Below are positions 37,501-49,500 of a stretch of 64,000 nt of DNA, one piece after another (position 1 is the stretch's first letter; every line of letters begins with the position of its first letter). Made by a program: the position numbers and the translations under genes. The notes under the pieces were generated by a model. It searched no databases, was not told where the DNA came from, and saw only the letters and a program-made list of their open reading frames with translations. The stretch spans positions 62,001 to 126,000 of the forward strand of contig NZ_BAGL01000123.1 of assembly GCF_000308875.1 (NCBI RefSeq), read 5' to 3'. The DNA is from Nocardia transvalensis NBRC 15921. GTDB lineage: Bacteria; Actinomycetota; Actinomycetes; Mycobacteriales; Mycobacteriaceae.

Positions 37501-40500
37501 TTCACGTTTCCGGTGAAGGCGCCCGGCTCCGTGCTGGCACTGACGACCGTGGGCTCGGTGACGACCGTCGTGCGGCGATACCTCGCCAAGAGCTTGACGA
37601 GCGCGCCGGGCGACACGTTGATTTCCCGTTCCACCACGCCGGTGTGGAGCGGAAGTGTGTGCAGCGCGGCGGTGATGGCGTGGATCAGGTGGTGGTACTC
37701 GCTGATACGTGCGGGATCGCCGGACCGGAGAGCGGCGTTCATATCCCAGTAGTAGAGATTGCCGGTGTACGTGCGGATCGCGACGTATCCGGGAAGCAAC
37801 CGCTCGTCGAGACCTGGATGGTTCCTTTTCACCGCCTCCGCGTGGACGTAGTAGTCGTCGCCGATCGCGTCGTACACGTTCCGGAACGCGGCGAGTGGAC
37901 TCCAGGGCCGGCGAAGCGGCTGAGAACTCAGACGATCGAAGAGATCGGGAAGTTCCGCGGCGAGTGCCGAATGAACCTCCCCCCGGGCCGCCAGCGCCTC
38001 CAACTCGTCGCGGGTGAGCCATGCGGCGTGTTCGGTTTCTACGCCGTCGCAGACGACGTCGAACCGTTCCGGCGTATCGGCGAGCAGGGTGGTGTAGGCC
38101 CAGTTCTTGGGCCTTCCCCGAGCCGCGCGGCCAACCGACATATCGATGAGCCGCAGGTTCTGAGCCTCGATTTCGCGCACGCCGAGTTCTTCGATGAGTT
38201 CGCGGGTGGCGCCCTGGGCGGGAGTTTCCTTGGAATGCAACGCGCCGCCTGGAAGCTGCCATTTTCCTTGGGAATAGCCCACTGCCGACTTCGCGACCAG
38301 GTACCTGGCGGTTCCGGTGTCATCGACATGCCTGATCAATACGCCTGCCGCTCCGAATTCTCCCCAGACGCCGGAGGCGACTTCCTTATCACCCGCAACC
38401 CCGGGGTCGGCGGCGAGCCGGAACGGATGCTCGAGGTTGTAGGTGGCGTCGATCCAGTCCAGCAAGCGTGGCGGCACCGGTTCCCCGTTGCCGTCGAAGA
38501 AGAGGGCCCGGGCAGGCGGGCCCTGGTCGTCCGCGCGGAACGTAGTCACCCCGTCGTCGGCGCCGGGGTCGATCCGTACGACCTTGTTGTCGTAGCGGTG
38601 CAGGACGAACGGCCGCGCGTGCTCGCCTCCACTGTCGACGACCACCGAGGCATCGTCCCCGAGCTGCCTCAGTACGGCGTCGATGCGATGCTGGGTGACC
38701 GGTTCGGTGAACCTGCCTCCCGACATGGCTTCGAAGTCCGCCACGGTGATCTCGGCCGGGCTCCCGGGACGATCCGCGATCACATCCGCCCGATACAGAT
38801 CGTTGACGATGCGGGCAGCCGCTGCGCGCCCGTCGTAGGGGACGGATCGGGCGGTGGCGAGCACGCCCCCGCTCTTGCGGGTCTCCCGGAGGATTCCCGT
38901 CACCCGGGCGGTCTCCCCGTGGGCGTTTCCGCCGTAGAGCGCCGCGGCGACCTGGGCGTGCAGCAGCTGGGTGGCGGCGCCCGCCAAGCGGCGGACCTGG
39001 TCCTCGGCGATCAGGTGCCGCTCGATGTCGCCGGTCAGTTCCCTGCCTCGTGGGCCGGTGCGGACCTGGTAGGCGTCGTCCAACGGATGAGTGGCCGCGA
39101 TCTCGCGCAGCAATGCGCTGTCGCTCCTCTCGGGGTCCACTTTCAGCAGAAGGGCGGCGAGGTCTCGCTTTTCGCGCAGCCCGGCCAGCGCTGCTTCCGC
39201 CAGCCGTCTGGTATGCGCCAAGCCCGTTTCCTCCGTCCCGGCCCCGAAGCCGGTGCCGGACGTGCCCCGTTCTTCGTCGTCGGTCAGGTCGATGGCGACG
39301 GGATCGATGCGGGGGGATCCGCCGTCGCGAGTGCCTTGCTCCGGGGGCGTCTCCGACGACGCGGCGAGCTCGCGAAGCTTGCGCCGTGCGCTGCCGAGAT
39401 AGTTCTCCACGGTTTGCGGGGAAACACTCAGCTGTGCGGCGATCTCCCGCTTCGACAGGCCCTGTTCCGACAGCGTGAGGATCTGGCTCTCGCGTTTGGT
39501 CAGGCCCGCACGGGGCGGTGTCTCCGGCTGTTGTGCCGAAGGCTCCGGCCGGCGTCGTGGCGTGGCGGCGGTCCGTCCGGAATCCGGTTGTGCGTCGTCG
39601 AGCAGGCCCCAGCCCCTGGCGATCTCGACGATCTCGGCTCGACCCTCGCCGGGGATCTCGCGCGTCAGAGCGGTCACCCGGGAGGTCACCGCATGTACCG
39701 AGACGCCCAGTTCGGCGGCGATTTCCCGGGTAGTCAGGTTCTGGGCGAGCAGACGCAGAAGTGCCCGTTGTTCCGGCGTCAGGCGCAGGCCCACCGGCGG
39801 CTGACGGGTGGCCGGTTTGCGCACCGGGTTGTCGAGTATGCGCCAGGGCAGGTGGCCGGTGGGCTCCGTCGGAAGCGTTGCGGTGACGCCTCGGCGCTCG
39901 ACCCATGCGAGAGCCATGTCCCGCACGGTTGCCCACAGCTCCGGCGATTCGGCCCTGGGATCGGTGGGGATCTCCGCGGAATTCCGGGCGGGCCAGAATT
40001 GGGTGAGACGCACCTGCCGCCTGAGCGAGAGCGCGGCGAAATCGCGGCGCAGTTCTGCAGTGGAGACCCCGGCCAAGACTTGCGCGACGATGTCGCGGTC
40101 GGTGAGTCCCGCGCCACGCATCACGAAATTGCGGAACTGGCGCAGGAATTCGGCGGCCATGCGGTGTTCCGTGATCACGTTGCGGGCGATGACATCGACC
40201 TGCTCCGGAGTCGGCCAGGCGCGGCGCCCGGCGCCGGCCGCCCGCTCGCAGGTTTCCGAGACGATCGCCTGTGCCGACGCGTCTCCGATCTCGGCGGCCG
40301 CCAGCTCGAATATCTTGTCGCCGAAGTGTTCTCGCACAATGTCGGCGGTGGCGGGCGGCCAGCCGTTTCGGTCGGTGACGGTATGGGTGATGGCATGGCG
40401 GCTCGAGCGGACAACCAGGTACCCTTCGTCGCGCAGAGACCGGTACGCGCGCTCGGCGGCGTCCACCTGAGCTGGTTCGAACAGCCCCGTCAGCAATCGC

Positions 40501-43500
40501 GCCGAGGGAAGTGACCAGCCTTCTCGCAATCCGCCGGTCAGTATCGAATGGCGTAGCGCATGCACCAGCTCGTCGCGCCAGTTCGCGGGAGCTGTCTCCG
40601 GGCGGGAGGTAGTTTGCTCGATGATCGACAGAACATCGTCGCTCCCGGCGTCGTGCAACGCGGCAGCGAGTTCCGCCCTGCTATAGACCATCAGTACCGC
40701 GTCGTCACGCGAGTGCACACCCAGTATGGAGTAGATCTTCCCGAGATGAAGCCGGACGGTATCCGTCGATATACCCTGGTCGATCGCAATATGCTCATCC
40801 GTCCGCCCGATAGCCACCAGGTGGAGGATCCGAGATTGCTGTGCGGTGAGGAGAGCATGCGCCGCGTTGCGGATTTCGGCCCCGGGTGACCAGTCCTCAC
40901 CATTGATGTCCAGGTAGCCTTCACGGATCCCTACGGCCACCATCCCGGCCCGTTCGCTGACACCGAAGATCAGGCCTGCGGCTGCTTCCAGGTGCCGCCG
41001 CACGTTGTCCTTCCCCCTGACCAGATTCCGGGTAGCCGGGTGCAATCGGGCGATCGTGCGGGACGACAAGCCCTTCGCGGCCAGTTTCAGCATTGTGTGT
41101 GTGACGGCGGGCAATTCGGATATGGCCGGTTCCGGCATCGCGGGAAGGTCCGAGATATCCAGCAGACCCCGGCGCACCGCCTCCGGTATTGCCGCAACCC
41201 GATTCGCGACGCCGAGCTTCCGCACGATCTGCCCGGTGTGTGCGTCCACCGTAGGCAGCGACCAGCCGGTCCGGGCACCGATGGCCGGCCTCGACAATCC
41301 CTGGGCCAACAATCGGAGGACCGTCAGCTCGTGATCGGTCAGGTTGTCGCGCGTTCCCGGCACAGCGTTCTCGTGCGCCAGCGACCTGGCCAGTCGGCGC
41401 AGCGCGCCTGCCGCCGAGGTCCGCACCGCCTGGGCATCGAGCGGTGCGATTGTCGGGTGCTGCGCGTTCAGGACGGCAGCGGCCTGCGCGGGCGACAGAC
41501 TGCGCTGGTAGCGCAGCATCAGGGTGTGCCGCTGGATCGGGCTCAGCCGCAGGAAGTGCTCGTCGAATCGCGAAGCGGTTGCCCGAGAGAGCGCTTCGGC
41601 GACCGGATCCGACGTGTCGACCTTTTCGAGCCTTCGGTACGCGGACGCGACACCGTGCCGCAGCTGCCGTCCTTCCGCCTCTTGATCGGCCGGAGCCGCT
41701 TCGCCCGGCTGCGTCCGGGAACGAGGACGGGTTCCGCTCCACGGCGTGGAGGCCGACCGTGCCACGCCGTCGTCCTCCTCGCCGAGATCGATGGCAACGG
41801 GATCGATGCGCACACCGGATTCGGGAATGCTTTCGGTGGGCGAATCCTCCTCACGCCCAGGCGAATCGGGGTGACTGTCCCGGTTCTGCGCCGGGGCCTG
41901 CTCAGCACGCTTCCAGGGACTGGACCCCGTCGGCGCGGGCGAGGGGGTCTCGCGCCATGGAGTCGAACCGGGCTGGGGCGCGTCGGCCCGGCCGCGTTCG
42001 CTCGCCGGATTCGAGCCGGGTTTCGCCTCCCCGTCGTCGCCGGATCGGCCGAGAAGCTTTCCGGGGTGCTGCGTGTGCTCGTGGTCGGGAAGCTGCTCTT
42101 CGGCGGGTGCCAGGATGCCGTCGGTGGTCTCGTAGAAGGCGGCGAAGGCTTGTGCGCCGGGGTCGTAGGTCGGCTCCCACCTGTTCTCGCCGGTCTCGTC
42201 GCCGTCGTAGTTGCGGACGTGCGGCGTGTTGTCGGCGGACGTGTCGATCAGGGTGTCGAAGACGAGGATCTGGTCTTCGACCTGGACGATGTAGTGGATG
42301 TGATTGCCGACGGTGACTGCGGCTCTGTCGATCCCGTTGTCCGCGTCCCGGATCTTTTCGACGGCGTAGGCGACGGGATCGGTCGTCCCGTTCTCCATCG
42401 GCAGGAGTTGTGCGCCGAGGGTTTCTTCGGTGATGCGCCAGTTGTCGGGGGCGTTCCAGCGTTGGTTGGTGTCGTCGGGCTCGGGCGTGGTGCTGAGTCC
42501 GAGTGCGCGGTGGACGCGACTCATGTGGATGGCGCAGTTCTGGACTACCGCGGCGGTGGGGATTGCGGGCAGTCGTCGGGCGACGGCACGGATGGCGCGG
42601 AGTTCTCGCTTATCGAAATTCTTGATTCCGGTCCCGGCCTCGGCAGCGGCTTGCGCGCGGGTAAGACCGCGTACGAATCGCAGTGTCAGCGCCTGCTGAT
42701 AGGCGGCGTTGTCGAGTTCGGCGATGGCAAGTACGAGGTCCTTCCGCGAGGCGCTCCGAACCAATTCGCGATCCCCGCCCCGCGTCTCCGGGACCACCGT
42801 CGGCAGCTTATTGCCCGCTCGGGCCTCCATCAGCTGAGCAAGCTGGAGGAAAACCACGTGCTGGGACCCGCGCACCACGCCCGTGGTGTGGCCCAATGCC
42901 TTCGCGGTGTGTTCGACCGACATTCCGAGCCCGATACGAAGGGTGAGAAGCCGCCGATGCGCCGGGGAGAGTTCCTCGATACCGTGCCTCAGCGCCGGCA
43001 CATCGTTGGCGAGCGCCTCCCGGATGATCGGTGGCAAACGGTCGACGATGGTGCTTTCGGCCAACGCCTCGATCAATTCGTCGACGGACACCAACTCGAC
43101 CGCGCGGTCCGGCTCGCCCTGCGCGACATAGTCGTCGATCAACTGCCGGCGCCTACGATTCGCTTCGGTGTCGGCGGTCAGTTCGATCCCCCTGCCGCGC
43201 GCCACCTCCAGCATCTCCGCCCAGTGGACGGTGCCGAATTTCGCCGCGATCGAATGCATCACGGCTTGTACCCCGAAGCGCGTGAGCGACAGCATTCGCG
43301 CGATCTCGCTGCCGCCGAGGCCTTGCGCGACCAGGGCGAGTACTTCGATCTCGCGGCTGGAAAGGCGGGGACGCGCTGTGGCGGAATCTGATTCGCCGAT
43401 CCTGCTCGAAGGCGCAGGAGGCTGCGATACCGAGCCGTCCGGCTCGAACGGGGCGGCCGCGACTCGTACCAAGCCGGTCTTCTCCCGGCCCGACAGCGAG

Positions 43501-46500
43501 TCGACCGTCGCGCCGGAACCCAGGCGGTCCGCGGCTTCCAGAAAATTCCACCGCGTCTTGGGCGCCGCGCTGTCGAGACGCTGCCGCAATTCGGTCATGC
43601 TCATCTCGGCCGCGCGCTGATATCGGGGGTCCGTTTCCGCGACTCCGTCGGCAGCCATCGCCGCGAGAATCCCCGCGATAAGCGGACGGAACCACGTTTT
43701 CTCCACGATGTCGTGTGCGGCCGTGCGCAATCGGTCGACGGTATCGCCCTCGCGGCTCGTCTCGAAGAGCCGGAAGACCTCGTCGTTGATGCCCAGTGCC
43801 CGCTGCACGGTGCGCGCCGTGCGGGCGCTCCGCCAACCACTGGTCGCCGTCGGCGCCCCCAGGAGGAACAGCACATACCGGAATACGTCGAGCCCGTGTC
43901 GCGCACGCAGTTCCGCGGATCCGGCAGGCGGTGGCGAGGCGGACTCGGGGCCTTCGGGCGAGAGGTTTGTGCCGCTTGCGACCGGCGCCGTCGTCTCGAT
44001 GGTGAGCGGTTGCGTGTCCTCGGCAGCGGGAACGTGCCGACCGGCCTGGGCCAGCCGGTCGAGCGCGACGCGTTGCACCTCGGTGGGGGCCTGGCCGCGC
44101 GCTCTCGCGTTCAATGCCTCGGTGACGTTCCGGCGCTGGGCGGCATCCATCCCGGACCACACGGACACCAGGTCGGCAACGATGCCGTGCAACCATTCCT
44201 CGACATCGGTGTCGGCATCGGAACGCCACAGGCGTTCCTCAGCGATCCGAAAAGCCATGCGGTTGAGCTCCTGCGCCACCAGCACCAGCGGCCGTGCCTG
44301 CGGAGTGACGGCCGCCGGCGGAAGACCTAGCTCGGCCAGTACTTGCGCGAGGGCTCGCCGTCCGTATCGCTCGCGTAGCTCGCGGAAGGCATCCCTGTCG
44401 TTGCGCCGCGCGCGACGCAGCGCGGTATCGGTGTCGGGTTGGCGAGTAGTGGTGCTGACGTGTGATTCGTCCACGTCGAATCGGGTCGACGGTGTGGCGG
44501 CCGGTTCGGGGGTGGCTCGTTGCCAGGGAGACGTTCCGGCCGGCGTCGGTTCGGGCACCTCCTCGCTGAGGTCGATGGCGACGGGGTCGATACGGGGTCC
44601 GGATGTGTCACCACGCTCGGTTGCCGACCAGGCGGACAGCCGGGCCAGGACGGCCCTCAGCAGAGCGATATCCGCGTCGGTGACACCCCGGGCGGCGGCC
44701 CGGCGTTCCTCCTCGGCCTCACGACGGCCGCGCTGGAAGGCGGTTTCCTCGCTCCGGTCTCGGGCGGCCGGTCGGTGTGCCGTATCCGGCGCGAAAGACG
44801 TTGCACGCGAACGTTCGTCGCGTGTGGGTTCGGTGACCGGCATGCCGAGGAGATGTCTGCCGAGCTGCCGGACGGAACTCGCGAGAAACAACGCGGCCGC
44901 GGTCTCGTCGCGGAATCCGGCTCGGGACGCCAGGGTTTCGATGGTCAGCTTGCCGGTGAACACGCTGCGGAGAGCCCCGCGCCGTTGCGGTGCGAGGCGG
45001 TCCATCGCTGCTTCCAGTCGTTGCTGGGAGGCTTCCGCCACCGCCTGTGCCAGGCGGACGTCGAGTATTCGCTGCTCGGTCGCGAGAATCGCTACCAGAC
45101 GCTGGGCTGCCGCGACCGCCGTCCGGGCATCCGGATGCCGGCCGAGCGGTTGTGCGGCCCGCAGCGCTGCCAGTACCTTCCGCTCGGCGGAGGTGAGCTG
45201 GAGCGTGGCCTTCGTGAGCTGTTCGGGGGTGGCCTCGGCCAGCACCGCGGCGGGACCCGCAGTCACGGTTCCCGCTGTGAGAGCCTTTGCGAGAGCGCCG
45301 CGGAAGAGGCCGAATCCGCCGGCGCTGTCGCTCCCGGGCCGGGAGGGCGCGTCGGTGCTCAGCTCGATCCCCCGCGTCCGAGCCACCTCCAACATCTCGG
45401 CCCACTGCGAGGTGCCGAGTTTCGCCGCGATCGACTGCATGACGGTGCCGACCTGGCGGCGCGGCAGCGTCAGCATGGTGGCGATCTCGCTGTGCGAGAG
45501 CCCCTTCGCGACCAGGGCGAGCACCGATATCTCATCATCGGAAAGACTGGGATGCTCTGTGGTGGAGCGGTTTTCCACCGCGATGGTGGACCGGGAAGGC
45601 AGCGGGACCGAGCCGTCCGGTTCGATCGGTGCGTCCGCGGCCCGCGCCAGCGCGTTCTTCGCCGCGCGCGACAGCGAATCGGTGGTCCGGCCCGACCGCA
45701 GGTGGTCGGCGGCCTCCAGGAATACCCAGCGCTGGGTAGGCCCGAGCCGGTCGAGGTACCGCCCCAGCTCGGTGATGTCCATGCCGGCCATCCGACGATA
45801 TCGAGGGTCCGATTCCACGATCCCGTCGGCGCGCAGGATCGCCAGAATTTCCGCGCGCAGTGGATGGAACCACAGTTCCTCCGTGATCGCCCGTGCGGCA
45901 CTCCACACCCGGGCTATGTCGCCGTCCCGGCGGATCACGGAGAATCCGAAGACCTCGTCGTTGATCTCCATGGCCAGCCGCACCGCGCGGGCGATCCGTT
46001 CGCTGCGTCGGCCGCCGGGCGCCGTCGGCACCCCCAGCAGCGACAGTATGTGCCGGAACACGTCGAGCCCGTACCGCTCGCGCAGTTCCGCCGACGTCAC
46101 GAATGGCGCGTCGGTCTCGGCGGTACTCGACAGGATTCCGGTGCGGAAAGCGATCGCCACGGATTCCGGACGGTTGCGGGCGCCGAGCTTGCGGCGAAGA
46201 CGGGTGAGGGCGGATTCCACCCTGCCGGAGGTCGTTTCGAGACCGTCCGCGATCTCGATGTTCGTCTCGCCGTTCGCGACTCGTACCATCAGGTCGTATT
46301 CGGCGGCGGTCAGATCGGGGATCCGCCCCTGCGCGACGGTGTTGCCGGGCAGCAGGCCGTTGCGGATCGCGACGGCCACCATCGCCGCCCGGTTGTGTAC
46401 CCGCAGCTTACGACCGACGCGCATCAGGTAGTCGTCGACGACGAGGGAGGACAGGCCCCGCGCCTCGGCGATGTCTTTACTGGTCTCGCCGTTAGCGACC

Positions 46501-49500
46501 CGCGTGAGGACATCGATTTCGTAGTTGGCCAACCGTAGCGGGGCGGTGCCCGGGACGGCGTCGGCGGGGTCGGCGAGTTCGAGGTGGCCGGTACGGACGG
46601 CTGCCAGCACAATTCCGGGCCGGCGGGCGGCGCCGAGTTTGCGACCGGCCCAGGCGATCTGATCATCCACTGTCCGCGGGTGGATCTCGAGGTCTTGTGC
46701 GATGTCGTCGCTGGTGTCGCCGTGGGCGACCCGGGTGAGCAAGTGGATCTCCCGGCTGCTCAGCTGCGGCCCCGCGCCGACCCGTGAGTCGGCGTCGGCG
46801 GGATTCGAAGCCGGAAGAACGCCCGTGCTCAGGGCCAGGTACACCACTTCGGAACGGGTGCGCGCGCCGAACCTCTGGCGGAGCTGGGCCGTGTACACGC
46901 CGACGGTTTTCGTCGAGATCCCCAGCTCCTCCCCGATCTCGGCGGCTGTCAGCTCCGCGGCGATCATCTGGAGTATCACGAACTGACGGTTCGTCAGGCC
47001 GCTGTCGGTCGGCGCGGTCAGACGGACACCGCTCGGATGCTTGTCCTCGGCCTCCAGATCGTGCTGTCCGGCCTGAACCAGCCTGTCGAGAGCGCCCCGT
47101 TGCACGACGGTGACGTTCTCGCCGCGTTGCTGCGCGGCGAGGCCCTCGGCGACGTGCTGACGCTGCGTGGCGTTCAACTCGAACCAGCCCGCCACCAGAT
47201 TTCCGACGATGCCGTGCAACCACTCGACCGGATCGGTCCGCTCCACACGCCACCGATGCCGCTCCGCGATCTGGAACGCCATCCGGTTGAGCCCCTGCGC
47301 CACTCGAAGGAGCGGCCGCATCTCGGGCGGTACGGCGGTCTTCGGAATCCCCAGTTCCGCACGGACTTTCGCGAACAACTCCGGCCCGTATCGCTCGCGC
47401 AACTCCTGGTACGCCGCCGGGTCCTTGCGGCGGGCCCGTTGCAGCGCGCCGTCGGCGTCGTCCCGGGGTTTGCCCAGGATGCTGTGCTGACGTTGTTCGT
47501 CGGTGGGGCCGTCCGGGACCTTCGCCGGTTCGGGCCGCAGACGGCCCTCGGCGTCCGTGATGAACTCGAGAGCGAAGGCGTCGGCGATGGTGGGGAAGGT
47601 GCCGGGGAAGTCCCGCAACCATTGGTCGAGATCGCGGACGCGGGGTGTGCGCCGGGCCGGTTGCCGCTCGCCGGGCGCTGTGACGGGTGCGGGGACATTG
47701 GTGTCGAAGACGAGAGTCTTGCCCTTGCCTTCCGAGACGGCGAGGAAGCTGTGGGCGGTATGCCCATCGTCGATGACGAAGGCGACAGCGCCGATGCCGT
47801 TGTCCGGATCTTCGAGGGTATCGATGACGCGGGTGAGGGCGCCGACCGGAACCGTGCGGCCCGACTTGCGGATTCGGGTGAAGCGGCCCAGTCCCCGTTC
47901 GAGGTCGTCCCAGGTGTCGGCGCCGTCGGCGGGAATCGCCGCGCCGTCGAAGCCGACCGCCCAGGCGGCGCGGATCGTCTGGACCAGGCAGGCCCGGACG
48001 TACGCGGGGACGCCGGTAGGTTCGACACCTGCCTCGGTCTGGATCACGATGCCCCGGCGGTGCGGCGTCCACCCGAGCTCCGTGGCGGCCGTCCGCACCC
48101 GGTGCGCGGTTTCAGGATTCGCGTTTCCGCGGTCGTTGAGGATCCATTCGGCGCGCGATCTGCTGACCCCCGCTCGGTCGGCCACATCCGCGAGCGTGAC
48201 GCGGCGCAGCACACCACGGTCCAGCACCTGTCGCACCACCTCCGGCGGGAGTTCCCCGGCAAGGACGTGCGCGATCCGGTAGAGCGTGTTCTTGACACCG
48301 TTTTCGGTGCGGCCTGTCGCCGCGGCCACCTCGGCCTGTGAAAGACCTTGTACGAGATACAGATCGGCGCACTGCCACTCGATCGGTGACAGCTGGGAGT
48401 AGCCCGCCGCCAGCACGTTCGGAGACTGGGCCGCGACCGCCTCGATCAGGAACAACGCCGAGCCGTCGGTCAGCAGCGCGCCGGTGGACAGCAGCGTCGC
48501 CAACCGGGGAGCGGCGATCTGACGCAGTTGGGCGATGCGAGCCGGGGACAGTCCCAGCGCGCGCGATTTCTCCTCGATGCTCAGCTCGTCGGAGAACAGC
48601 AGGGGGCCGCCCTCCCGGAGTTCCGCGGGAAGCCGCATGAGGCACTCCGCCAGCAATTCCGGGTCGGCGGCCCGAATGGTCCGAAAGGCGCGCCCCCGGC
48701 GCGTTTTTCCGGCGATGCCGTCGCTCACCACCGGAACCGGCGACTTCCCGTTCGTACCGTCGGCGACGACGCCGGGCCTTGTGCTCGACCAACCGAGTCG
48801 TGCGGCTTCGGCCCGAATTCGTTGCGCGGTCGCGGGATCCGCGTGGCCTCCGCCGAGCACGCGCCGTGCGGTGCTCTCGGCTACCCCGGCGCGATCCGCT
48901 ACATCCGCCACCGTCACCCGGCGCAGCGGGCCCCGATCGAAGTAACGCCGCACCACCGCGGGCGTGAGGTCCGCGACCAGCAGTTGGGCTATGCGCCGCA
49001 GTAGTTTGTTGACCGTTTCCGATTTGATGCTCCGGGCGGTCGCGATATCGACCGGCGACTCTCCCCGCACCAGATAGCGATTCGCGTACCAGCGCTGGAG
49101 CGGCGTGAGTGTGGCGAAGGACGGTTCCAGCGCCCCCGGATCGTGCGCCTGGACCGCCTCGACGAGGAGCAGTTCCCAGTTGGTCGTCGTGAGCAGTGCC
49201 GCCAGCAGAACCGCGATGTCGTGTTGACGTTGCTGGATGGAGGCGGCGGGCCTGTCCAGATCCGCGGCGGTAGCGGGGATCGACTTCCCTCCCAGGAACA
49301 ACGATTTCGCCACGGCCCGGTCACCCTCGCTCAGGACCGGGATCAGACGCTCGAGCTGGGCGGCGGACGCCGCGCGGACGATCTGCAATTCCTTGCCACG
49401 GCGCTGGTAGGGGACTCGCTCGGTGTCGTCGCGGACGATAGGAACGGGGGTCTCGGCCGACTCCTCGTCACCGTCGGCGACGATTCCCGGGCGCCCCGGG

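Noticed and set aside
37410..46538. Several long plus-strand frames (up to ~1,030 residues) opposite the giant gene
   Set aside because: They overlap recognised domains on the minus strand, lack ribosome sites and have shadow-type composition.
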